This document shows, piece by piece, positions 1 through 6,442 of a DNA stretch of 12,770 nt. The notes beneath the pieces are model-generated. The model saw nothing but the letters and a program-made list of their open reading frames with translations. It made no database searches and had not been told where the DNA came from. The DNA is taken from contig JAEEOD010000157.1 in assembly GCA_016284115.1 (NCBI GenBank), positions 1-12,770 of the forward strand, in the 5' to 3' direction. A program made the position numbers and the translations under genes. The stretch's first letter is position 1; each line of letters begins with the position of its first letter. Source of the stretch: Bacteroidaceae bacterium. Its GTDB lineage: Bacteria; Bacteroidota; Bacteroidia; Bacteroidales; Bacteroidaceae.

Positions 1-153
1 GAGGATGCCCACGCAAATTACAGGCAAGGGGTAACTCTTGGAGCTGAACCAATGCTTGTTGTACAACGCGTTACGAAGTCTGGTGCCCATATCGTATACC
101 AACGATATAGGCACCAGACTGTTGTAAATCTTTATGTTGTTTCTTGTTACCAA
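1..153 (-). CDS. lpxK: Tetraacyldisaccharide 4'-kinase (LpxK), N-terminal part, cut by left window edge
   Basis: LpxK phosphorylates the 4' position of the lipid A disaccharide precursor at the inner face of the inner membrane. Only the first 51 codons are in the window. Read on the minus strand they give IKIYNSLVPISLVYDMGTRLRNALY and then SYPLPVICVG, which fits the LpxK N-terminal membrane-associated helix followed by the first strand (PVIxVGN-like) just before the Walker A loop, which lies beyond the edge. The frame is the same as that of sppA and is bounded by its TAA stop at 157-159, so the start must lie downstream of it. The only conventional start before the conserved stretch is TTG at 151-153, three bases after that stop. 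The next in-frame ATG is codon 22 and would remove conserved residues. Cotranscription with sppA is likely. Codons 12-26 form a large hairpin, described separately. Identity rests on a short stretch, but the pattern is good. Confidence 0.75.
   Translation of the reverse strand, partial: MVTRNNIKIYNSLVPISLVYDMGTRLRNALYNKHWFSSKSYPLPVICVGIL
77..120 (-). repeat. Large inverted repeat (hairpin) inside the lpxK coding start
   Basis: Arms at 77-95 and 102-120 pair over 19 positions around a 6-base loop (96-101). The outer 11 bases (AGTCTGGTGCC / GGCACCAGACT) and the inner 7 (ATATCGT / ACGATAT) match perfectly. The one odd position (88 with 109) is C-A on the plus strand but U-G on the minus-strand mRNA, so the lpxK transcript can form an uninterrupted 19-base-pair stem. 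It starts about 30 bases after the proposed TTG start. No T-run follows it in either direction, so it does not look like an intrinsic terminator. The role is unknown. Confidence 0.85.
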
Positions 154-156
154 ATC

Positions 157-1947
157 TTATTTAATAACGATATCGTAAGGCATACGTGCCTGAATGCGGT
201 CTATCTTGTCGAGCTGACTAATCTTATATACATCGTTGAAGATCTTAGCTGCATCGCCCTTGAGCATTTGCTGACGGATGGAGTTGTCTTTCACTGCATC
301 AGAGAGCATGCTGAAGATGCCACTTTCCTGCTCAGGATAGTTCTTAAGGGTATAACTTTCAACGCCTGCCTTCTTAACGGCAATGTCGATGGCATCGTCA
401 AGTCCGCCCAACACATCTACCAAGCCACGTTCCAGTGCCATAGCACCTGTCCATACACGACCTTGACCGATGGCGTCAATCTGCTCTTGTGTCATGCCAC
501 GACCTTCAGCGCAACGTGTGGTGAAGAGGTCGTAACCATTTTCTACCATCTTTTGCATCAGGTTTTTCTCGGTCTCTGTCATAGGACGGAAGGTGTTGCC
601 CATATCGGCCAAAGCATTAGTTTTCTCAGTGTCGAAGTTCACGCCAATCTTATTGGCAACTGCCTGGAAGTTGGGTACTATACCGAAGATGCCGATAGAA
701 CCGGTGAGGGTGGTAGGCTCGGCTACAATGGTATCGGCGTTGCAACTGATGTAGTAACCACCTGATGCGGCAAAGTCGCCCATAGACACAATCACTGGTT
801 TCTTCTCTTTGAGCTGGCTGATAGCATACCAGATTTGCTCAGAACCATAGGCACTGCCACCAGGAGAGTTGACACGAAAGACTACTGCCTTTATGTCGTC
901 ATCGTCCTTCAGTTTGCGTAGGTCTTTGATGACTTTCTCTGAGTTGATGCCTTCGTCTGTGGTTGGCATGATTGAACCACCACCGTCGATATCTCCTACA
1001 GCATAATATACAGCTACGATGTTGCCACTCTTGTCTTTAGGGGTGTAGCGCTTTACTCCTCGCATATCTGACACGCTATACGCACTAACTTTCTTGTCTT
1101 CGTCCAAACCCATATAGCGGTTGAGATAAGTGCGCATATCGTTCTTGTAGATCAGTGAATCCACTAAACCAGCGGCAATCAATTCGTCGCCTGTCTTGAA
1201 CATAGCACCTTCTTCTGCAATTTGGTTGAGGGCTTCCTTGCTTAGATTACGAGAGGTGGCCACTTCGTCAGAGAACTTCTCCCAGATGGAGCCGAGGTAA
1301 GCTGCTACCTGCTCACGATTGGCATCGCTCATCTCAGAAAGCATAAATGGCTCAACGGCACTCTTGAAAGTACCTACCTTGAAAATCTGCATCTCGATGC
1401 CGAGCTTGTCCATCAGGTCTTTGTAGAACATATTCATGCCTGCCAAACCATGCCAGTCAAGTGAGCCTTTCGGGTTCAGCAGCACCTTGTCAGCAAGACT
1501 GGAGATGTAGTACTCCAGCTGATTGTAGGTGTCGGCATAGGCGATGATGAACTTGCCTGATTCCTTGAAATCTACCAATGCATTGCGGATGGCTTCGACA
1601 GAAGCGGGTTGTGCATCCAGGGTGCCACCCAACAGATAGATGCCCTTGATATCTTCGTTCTCCTTGGCTTTCTTGATGGCTGATAGCACGTCGTTCAAGC
1701 CCAGGGTTTCTACGCTGCCCATAGGGTTGAGCTGGCTCAGGAAGTCGAGTGGGGAGCTCTCTGGAGCTCGCTCGGAAATGGTGCCGTTCAGCTCAAGCTT
1801 CAGTACTGAATTGTCTTCGATGTTTACATCCTTGTCGGAAGATGAGGCGAGTCCGAAGATGGTGAGCACGCCTAAGAACATGATGACCACTCCGGCTACG
1901 ATGATGCCTACAATGGTGGCCAAAACATACTTAAAGAAATCTTTCAT
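157..1947 (-). CDS. sppA: Signal peptide peptidase SppA, long (67K) type
   Basis: A membrane-anchored serine protease that degrades cleaved signal peptides, facing the periplasm. The 596-residue protein has one N-terminal membrane anchor (about residues 8-32) and the tandem peptidase S49 arrangement of the E. coli-type long form (618 residues there). The N-terminal repeat carries the general-base lysine in VGTFKSAVEPF (Lys195). The C-terminal repeat carries the nucleophile in DFAASGGYYI (Ser395), preceded by FRVNSPGGSA (about 358-366). Both halves of the Ser/Lys dyad are therefore present and the enzyme should be active. The ATG at 1945-1947 is followed at once by the charged segment and the membrane helix expected of the N-terminus. 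It has its own promoter just after the aminotransferase gene, and lpxK follows after three bases, so both genes probably share an mRNA. Confidence 0.95.
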   Translation of the reverse strand: MKDFFKYVLATIVGIIVAGVVIMFLGVLTIFGLASSSDKDVNIEDNSVLKLELNGTISERAPESSPLDFLSQLNPMGSVETLGLNDVLSAIKKAKENEDIKGIYLLGGTLDAQPASVEAIRNALVDFKESGKFIIAYADTYNQLEYYISSLADKVLLNPKGSLDWHGLAGMNMFYKDLMDKLGIEMQIFKVGTFKSAVEPFMLSEMSDANREQVAAYLGSIWEKFSDEVATSRNLSKEALNQIAEEGAMFKTGDELIAAGLVDSLIYKNDMRTYLNRYMGLDEDKKVSAYSVSDMRGVKRYTPKDKSGNIVAVYYAVGDIDGGGSIMPTTDEGINSEKVIKDLRKLKDDDDIKAVVFRVNSPGGSAYGSEQIWYAISQLKEKKPVIVSMGDFAASGGYYISCNADTIVAEPTTLTGSIGIFGIVPNFQAVANKIGVNFDTEKTNALADMGNTFRPMTETEKNLMQKMVENGYDLFTTRCAEGRGMTQEQIDAIGQGRVWTGAMALERGLVDVLGGLDDAIDIAVKKAGVESYTLKNYPEQESGIFSMLSDAVKDNSIRQQMLKGDAAKIFNDVYKISQLDKIDRIQARMPYDIVIK

Positions 1948-1957
1948 TGCTTTTATT

Positions 1958-1981
1958 CCAATTAAATTTTATTTTAATTGG
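1958..1981 (-). promoter_or_regulatory. Inverted repeat forming the 5' leader of sppA
   Basis: CCAATTAAA and TTTAATTGG form a perfect 9-base-pair inverted repeat with a 6-base loop. From the promoter box at 1984-1991 the transcript should start near 1979-1981, so this stem would sit at the very 5' end of the mRNA and leave about 10 unpaired bases before the ATG. It could stabilise the mRNA, or be an operator at DNA level. It is too AT-rich and lacks a T-run, so a terminator for the upstream aminotransferase gene is unlikely. Confidence 0.5.
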
Positions 1982-1983
1982 GG

Positions 1984-2016
1984 CAAAGGTATAAAGATTT
2001 GTTGAAATATGAGCAA
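1984..2016 (-). promoter_or_regulatory. Predicted promoter of sppA-lpxK
   Basis: On the minus strand TACCTTTG (1984-1991) fits the Bacteroidota -7 element TAnnTTTG exactly, and TTG (2014-2016) lies 22 bases upstream as the -33 element, at the long end of usual spacing. The elements fill the gap between the aminotransferase stop and the sppA start, so sppA need not rely on readthrough. Confidence 0.6.
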
Positions 2017-2020
2017 TTTT

Positions 2021-3187
2021 TTACAATAATTCTTTCAGGCCATCGGCGATGCGATGCAGACCTTCTTCCAAACGTTTTCTCGGACAAGCCAAATTGATGC
2101 GAATGAAGCGATTGTCGCCATACATGCTACCATCGTTGACCAATACCTGATGATGCTCAAGGAGGTAGTCTTCGAAAGAAGGGGGCGGTGCATCGAGACT
2201 CCCCTTAACTTCCACCCAAACGAGGTAGGTTCCCTCGAGTTTGGTGATAGGGAATTGGGGGATTTCTTTGGAAAAGTATTCCTTTAAGTAATTGTAGTTA
2301 TCAAGCAGGTATTCATTGAGTTGACACAACCATTCTGCACCTTCATCAGTGTATGCAGCTTGCAGGGCAACCACACCAAATGGGTTGACATCGCATACCT
2401 CGTTGATATTGATGGCACGGTCGATTCGCTGGCGATAATCGGGGTTGTCGCTGATGATGTTGGCGATTTGCAGACCTGCTGTATTGAACGCTTTGGAGGG
2501 GGCGTTACAGGTGATGGAATGGTGCTGGAGTTCTTCGCAGATGGAGGCGAAGGGTACATACTGGTGGCCTGGGAAGACGAACTCGCAATGTATTTCATCA
2601 CTGACGACTAAAACATTGTGTCGGATGCAAATCTCGCCCAAGCGTTGGAGCTCTTGGCGTGTCCACACTCTGCCTGCTGGATTATGGGGGTTGCACAAGA
2701 GCAACAACTTCGCCTTGGGGTCAGCTGCCTTGCGCTCCAAGTCGTCAAAGTCCATCTGGTAGGTTTGGTCTTTGTATATCAGCTTGTTTTCTACTATCTC
2801 GCATCCATTGTTGCGGATGGAGGAGAAGAAGCAGTTGTAGACGGGTGTCTGCACGATGACTTGGTTGCCTGGTTGGGTAAAGGCCTTGATGATGACCGAC
2901 AGGGCTGGTACTACGCCTGAGGTGTAGAGTATCCACTCTTTTTGGAGGTTGGTCCACCCATGACGGTGCTTGAACCAGTTGACCACTGCATCGTAATAGC
3001 TGTCAGGCACTTGGGTGTAGCCAAAGATGCCGTGTTCCACTCGTTTGTGCAGAGCCTCGATGATAAAGGGGGCTGTTTGGAAGTCCATATCGGCTACCCA
3101 CATGGGGATGACGCCCTCTGCGCATGAGTCCCATTTGTAGGAGTTGGTGCCTCGACGCTCAATCTGTTTATCAAAATCGTACTTCAT
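2021..3187 (-). CDS. MalY/PatB-family PLP-dependent aminotransferase, probable cystathionine beta-lyase (C-S lyase)
   Basis: A fold-type I PLP enzyme of the MalY/PatB group, whose members usually cleave C-S bonds of cystathionine or cysteine conjugates to give pyruvate, ammonia and a thiol. The 388-residue cytosolic protein is full length for the family. Typical features are the start MKYDFDKQIERRGTNSYKWD, the segment IPMWVADMDF (about 27-36), CNPHNPAGRVWT (165-176) with the cofactor-contacting Asn, VVSDEIHCEF (194-203) with Asp197 placed for the pyridine nitrogen, and SKAFNTAGLQ with the Schiff-base lysine at Lys232. The start codon overlaps the stop of the DUF3737 gene in an ATGA arrangement, so the two are translationally coupled. 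The exact substrate cannot be read from sequence; E. coli MalY also has a regulatory role, which is not implied here. Confidence 0.9.
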   Translation of the reverse strand: MKYDFDKQIERRGTNSYKWDSCAEGVIPMWVADMDFQTAPFIIEALHKRVEHGIFGYTQVPDSYYDAVVNWFKHRHGWTNLQKEWILYTSGVVPALSVIIKAFTQPGNQVIVQTPVYNCFFSSIRNNGCEIVENKLIYKDQTYQMDFDDLERKAADPKAKLLLLCNPHNPAGRVWTRQELQRLGEICIRHNVLVVSDEIHCEFVFPGHQYVPFASICEELQHHSITCNAPSKAFNTAGLQIANIISDNPDYRQRIDRAININEVCDVNPFGVVALQAAYTDEGAEWLCQLNEYLLDNYNYLKEYFSKEIPQFPITKLEGTYLVWVEVKGSLDAPPPSFEDYLLEHHQVLVNDGSMYGDNRFIRINLACPRKRLEEGLHRIADGLKELL

Positions 3188-4029
3188 CCTCTAGTTAAGA
3201 TTTGGCAATCGGCTGGTGCCTTGATGTTTTCGTCAATGATAATCTCACCATAGCTATCGGCAACAATACGGCCACTCATAGGGTTCTTCACACTCTTGAT
3301 ATGACCCTTGATGTCGGCCTGAACAGTAGAATATTCGAAAGCACGATCGCACTCAGCGTCGAAGGTACAGTTCTCGAGTACAAGGTCTTGGGCATAGCAA
3401 AGGGGTTGCTCGCCAGCGATGTGGCAATTCACCAATCGCAGGTTCTTTGAATGCCAACCGAGGTATTCTCCATCGAGGTAGGAGTCGTAGATAGTAACGT
3501 TCTCCACCTCCCAGAAGGAGTCTTTGGTAACGATGTGCGCATTGTGCACTTCGATATTCTTGCAATACTGGAACACATACTTGCTATCGCTATCCAAACC
3601 ATTGACCTTGATATTGTTGCAGTGCATGAAAGGATAAGTGCCCTCGTGCAGGGTAACATTGTTCAGTACCAGCCCGTCGATGCCCCAGAAGGTCTCGTCG
3701 GCATCGTTGATGGTGACATTGTTCAACTCCAGATTTTTCATCTCTCGGAAGAATTTCGGTCCATTGATGACACAATCCGTCATTTTCATGTCGTCGGAAT
3801 ACCAGATGGCTGAGCGTGAGCCAGGAGCGAAATAGCAGTTGGTGATTTCGGAGCCCTTTACGTGCCACAATGGATATTTCCCCTCAAAATAGCAGTTTCG
3901 GCAGATGATGTTGCTGCACTCCTTGATGCCCGACTCACCAAAGGTAATCTTTACATGGTCGAGAATGGTGTCATGTGTCTCAAACAGAGGACGTTCGCCT
4001 CCAAAAACTTGGTTCTTAATTTCTTTCAT
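3184..4029 (-). CDS. DUF3737 family protein, right-handed beta-helix
   Basis: I recognise this as the DUF3737 family; its biochemical role is unknown to me. No signal peptide is visible, so it is probably cytosolic. The 281-residue chain is built of about ten short coils with a period near 20 residues. Each has a polar N-C/V-x-I/F turn followed by an aromatic or large residue: Trp55, Trp76, Phe94, Trp115, Met135, Phe153, Trp173, Trp192, Cys211 and Phe231. Examples are NCYFEGKYPLW, NVTINDADETFW and DSYLDGEYLGW. This is the pattern of a parallel beta-helix with a stacked hydrophobic core. Cysteines recur in the turns (38, 43, 46, 65, 86, 137, 156, 202, 211, 221, 227). It starts 12 bases after the MATE gene stop and overlaps the aminotransferase start by four bases, so its function is likely tied to that enzyme's pathway. 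That link is inference. Confidence 0.88.
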   Translation of the reverse strand: MKEIKNQVFGGERPLFETHDTILDHVKITFGESGIKECSNIICRNCYFEGKYPLWHVKGSEITNCYFAPGSRSAIWYSDDMKMTDCVINGPKFFREMKNLELNNVTINDADETFWGIDGLVLNNVTLHEGTYPFMHCNNIKVNGLDSDSKYVFQYCKNIEVHNAHIVTKDSFWEVENVTIYDSYLDGEYLGWHSKNLRLVNCHIAGEQPLCYAQDLVLENCTFDAECDRAFEYSTVQADIKGHIKSVKNPMSGRIVADSYGEIIIDENIKAPADCQILTRG

Positions 4030-4041
4030 ATTTTAATCTAC

Positions 4042-5478
4042 TTATTTATGTTCAATTGTCAATTTCATCCAATTACCCCATCTTAAACGACAGAGGAAGA
4101 TAAAACCGCGGAAGCAGAGCTCTGCACACATGGCAATCCAAACGCCCTTCAATCCTAAGGTAGCCGCAAGAACGGCCGACAGAGGGATACGTACTGCCCA
4201 CATACTGAACAGGTTCATACCACTTGGTATCAGGGTGTCGGAAGCACCCACAAAAACACCGTAGCATACGATGGCTGCAGCGAACATAGGTTCGGCAAAC
4301 GCTTCGATACGCAAGGCCATCACACCCAGTTGCCTTACTTCTTCTACTGGTGTCATGATGCCCAGTACGAATGGTGCTGTTGCGTACATGATAGCACCCA
4401 TAATGGCCATTACACACATGCCCAAGCCAACCGTCATATAAGCGAATTTCCTGGTCAGTTCCTTGCGTCCGGCACCCATGCTTTGTCCTACGAGGGTTGT
4501 AGCAGCATCGGCTATACCATACCCAGGCATATAGCACAGACTTTCCACCACGATGCCGAAGGAATGGGCTGCTATGGCAAAGGTGCCAAGAGGTGCCACA
4601 ATGACGGTGGTAGCGATATAGGCACTGCTCATCACCACTTGTTGAATACCCATAGGGCCACCGATGTGCAAAGCCTTCTTGATGTAATTCCACGTGGGTT
4701 TGAAACTGCCTTTGTCGATGGTGAGTCTCAGATCTCTGGAGCGGAAGCATAAGAAATACATCAGCAGACAGGCAACCACACATTCGGCACTTACAGTGCC
4801 TATAGCGGCTCCTACGACCGATAAGCCTGCACCAGGGATATATAGGTTCATTCCTAAAAATTCTACCATACGAGAAGGGAATATCAGGAAAAAGTTAAAC
4901 ACTACATCAAGCACCATCATCACGGCGCTCAATATGCTGGGTATTATCATGTTGCCACTACTGCGCAACATTCCTGAACCTAACATGCTGGTTTGGAAGA
5001 TGGGGATACCCAACGAGAATATGGCGAAATAGGCAGATGACATAGCATTGATGTCTGCATTGCCACCCAACCAGATGGGCAACCAAGGACTGATGATGAA
5101 ACCTAACAAGCCCATTACACAACCAAAGCCGATGACACTAGCCAATGCCTGACGAAGTACGGAACGAGCTCCCTTATCGTCGTTGGCACCCAAGAGATGC
5201 GCCACCTGTACATAGAAACCTGCTGCAGCACAAGAGCATACGCTGCCCATCATCCATGTGGTGGTCTCTACCAGTCCGATGGAGGCAGAGGAGTTGGCAC
5301 CCTGACTTCCCACCATTGAGGCGTCGATATACTGCATCATGGTGGTGGTGAGCTGGGCGAGGATGGCAGGGGTAGATAGCTGCAACACCAACCTAAGTTG
5401 TTGTGCCTTTGTCATTGGCTTACCCTGACGGATAAACAGTAACAATTCGTCTTTGCTTTCTTTGATCTTTGCTGCCAT
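4042..5478 (-). CDS. MATE family efflux transporter
   Basis: A 478-residue inner-membrane transporter, the usual size for a 12-helix MATE antiporter exporting organic cations, drugs or metabolites in exchange for Na+ or H+. After about 30 cytosolic residues, helix 1 contains STPAILAQLTTTMMQYIDASMVG (about 35-57), with Asp52 where NorM-type transporters hold a functional acidic residue. The first MatE half spans roughly 31-240 and the second about 270-470, the latter with MPGYGIADAATTLVGQSMGAG (317-337), the family's conserved region. It is first in a three-gene operon with DUF3737 and the MalY/PatB aminotransferase, so it might export a product of that pathway, for example a thiol or amino-acid derivative. 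That is inference only. Specificity cannot be judged from sequence. Confidence 0.92.
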   Translation of the reverse strand: MAAKIKESKDELLLFIRQGKPMTKAQQLRLVLQLSTPAILAQLTTTMMQYIDASMVGSQGANSSASIGLVETTTWMMGSVCSCAAAGFYVQVAHLLGANDDKGARSVLRQALASVIGFGCVMGLLGFIISPWLPIWLGGNADINAMSSAYFAIFSLGIPIFQTSMLGSGMLRSSGNMIIPSILSAVMMVLDVVFNFFLIFPSRMVEFLGMNLYIPGAGLSVVGAAIGTVSAECVVACLLMYFLCFRSRDLRLTIDKGSFKPTWNYIKKALHIGGPMGIQQVVMSSAYIATTVIVAPLGTFAIAAHSFGIVVESLCYMPGYGIADAATTLVGQSMGAGRKELTRKFAYMTVGLGMCVMAIMGAIMYATAPFVLGIMTPVEEVRQLGVMALRIEAFAEPMFAAAIVCYGVFVGASDTLIPSGMNLFSMWAVRIPLSAVLAATLGLKGVWIAMCAELCFRGFIFLCRLRWGNWMKLTIEHK

Positions 5479-5488
5479 TTTCGAGTTG

Positions 5489-5519
5489 CAAAATTATTGT
5501 TTTAAACCATTCTGTGCAA
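5489..5519 (-). promoter_or_regulatory. Predicted promoter of the MATE-DUF3737-aminotransferase operon
   Basis: On the minus strand TAATTTTG (5489-5496) matches the Bacteroidota -7 element TAnnTTTG and TTG (5517-5519) lies 20 bases upstream, optimal spacing for the -33 element. The leader to the ATG at 5478 would be only about 7 bases, short but common in this phylum. Confidence 0.65.
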
Positions 5520-5524
5520 TGGTT
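5505..5524. promoter_or_regulatory. Short dyad over the -33 region of the MATE operon promoter
   Basis: AACCATT and AATGGTT form a perfect 7-base inverted repeat with a 6-base spacer. The right arm covers the predicted -33 TTG at 5517-5519, the position expected of a repressor site. No regulator for it is visible nearby. Confidence 0.35.
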
Positions 5525-5538
5525 CTTGCTTCATCACG

Positions 5539-5562
5539 AAAAAAAATATTCTAAAGAGGAAT
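5539..5562 (-). terminator. Possible weak terminator after the RNA methyltransferase gene
   Basis: On the minus strand a short stem (ATTC / GAAT, 7-base loop, 5548-5562) is followed almost directly by eight T (5546-5539). It lies 12 bases beyond the methyltransferase stop. The stem is weak, so termination may be inefficient and the downstream operon may receive some readthrough. Confidence 0.3.
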
Positions 5563-5573
5563 GAATCTTAATC

Positions 5574-6377
5574 CTATGATTTGTTTCGTTGCCTTACGGC
5601 TTCGTAAAGCAGGATAGCGGCGCTGACACTTACATTCAGCGAGTCTAGTTGTCCGAGCATGGGGATGCGGATATGGGCATCGGCAACTTGGCGCCAAGTG
5701 TTGGTCAAACCAGTGGATTCTGTTCCCATGATGATGGCAGTGCCACAGGTCATATCAGTATCATAATACAACTTGGAATCTTGCAATTGTGCTGTCAGAA
5801 TTTTGATGTTGTTTAACTTTAAGAAACTGATGCAATCTTCTGAAGAACAGGATACACATGGTACGCTAAATATGGCACCGATAGAACTGCGAATCAAGTT
5901 GGGATTGTAAAGGTCGGTCAGTGGGTCGCATACGATGACGGCATCGGCACCAGCGGCATCGGCACTTCGTAAGATAGCACCTAAGTTGCCTGGCTTCTCT
6001 ACACTTTCCAATACCATCAGCAGGGGATTCTTCTTGAGTTGAAGGTCATTCAATCTGAGTTGTCGGGCTTGCACGATGGCGATGATTCCCTCTGTGGTTC
6101 CCCTGTAGGCCATCTTTTCGTACACTTCAGGAGAAACTTTGTATGCTGCTACGTTGTCAGAGAATTGAGGCAGGGAATTGGTGCTGGTTAGTTCGGAGCA
6201 GAAGAAGATGCTGTTGATGGTAAAACCTGCCTTCAGACAATGTTGCAACTCCCTGACTCCTTCCACCACAAAAACGCCCTGTTTGCGACGTTCAGCTGAT
6301 TTTTGCTGGAGTGCCACCACTTGTTTTACCCTTGCGTTTTGCAAACTTACTATCTTGTTTTCTGCCATATTTGTCAT
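5574..6377 (-). CDS. SpoU/TrmH-family (SPOUT) RNA 2'-O-methyltransferase
   Basis: A SAM-dependent enzyme that methylates ribose 2'-OH in tRNA or rRNA. The 267 residues fit the RlmB/TrmH-like architecture: an N-terminal substrate-binding domain (about 30-105, with RKQGVFVVEGVREL) and a C-terminal trefoil-knot domain. Motif 1 is EKPGNLGAILRSADAAG (127-143, catalytic Arg137), followed by NPNLIRSSIGAIF (158-170). Motif 2 is IIMGTESTGL (215-224). Motif 3 is IPMLGQLDSLNVSVSAAILLYE (238-259, Asn248). All knot motifs are present, so it should be active; the target nucleotide cannot be assigned. The start is uncertain: the ATG at 6377 leaves about 5 bases of leader from the predicted promoter, while the ATG at 6368 (Met4) leaves about 14 and may be the real start. 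Confidence 0.93.
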   Translation of the reverse strand: MTNMAENKIVSLQNARVKQVVALQQKSAERRKQGVFVVEGVRELQHCLKAGFTINSIFFCSELTSTNSLPQFSDNVAAYKVSPEVYEKMAYRGTTEGIIAIVQARQLRLNDLQLKKNPLLMVLESVEKPGNLGAILRSADAAGADAVIVCDPLTDLYNPNLIRSSIGAIFSVPCVSCSSEDCISFLKLNNIKILTAQLQDSKLYYDTDMTCGTAIIMGTESTGLTNTWRQVADAHIRIPMLGQLDSLNVSVSAAILLYEAVRQRNKS

Positions 6378-6382
6378 TTTAG

Positions 6383-6414
6383 TTGCAAAGATAGTGTTTT
6401 TTTTGTTACCTTTG
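6383..6414 (+). promoter_or_regulatory. Predicted promoter of the S9 peptidase gene
   Basis: TACCTTTG (6407-6414) fits the -7 element TAnnTTTG and TTG (6383-6385) lies 21 bases upstream as the -33 element. The leader to the ATG at 6443 would be about 25 bases and is A-rich, as usual in Bacteroidota. Confidence 0.6.
6386..6393 (-). promoter_or_regulatory. Predicted -7 element of the RNA methyltransferase gene
   Basis: On the minus strand this reads TATCTTTG, an exact TAnnTTTG match 9 bases before the ATG at 6377. No TTG lies 19-23 bases upstream, so the -33 half is weak. It abuts the plus-strand -33 element at 6383-6385, so the two divergent promoters share one face of DNA. Confidence 0.45.
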
Positions 6415-6442
6415 CCGTTAATAAATACTAATTGAAAGTAAG

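Noticed and set aside
77..120. The lpxK hairpin as an intrinsic terminator or a phase-variation inverted repeat
   Set aside because: No T-run follows in either direction, the spacer is only 6 bases so there is nothing to invert, and the reading frame continues through it into conserved LpxK sequence.
52..765. A 237-codon open frame on the plus strand opposite sppA
   Set aside because: It lies antisense to well-supported sppA and lpxK coding sequence, has no recognisable domain, and its composition is explained by codon bias of the opposite strand.
4073..4783. A 236-codon minus-strand frame inside the MATE gene
   Set aside because: It is the same strand in another frame, rich in His, Cys and Arg, and the MATE frame is clearly the real one.
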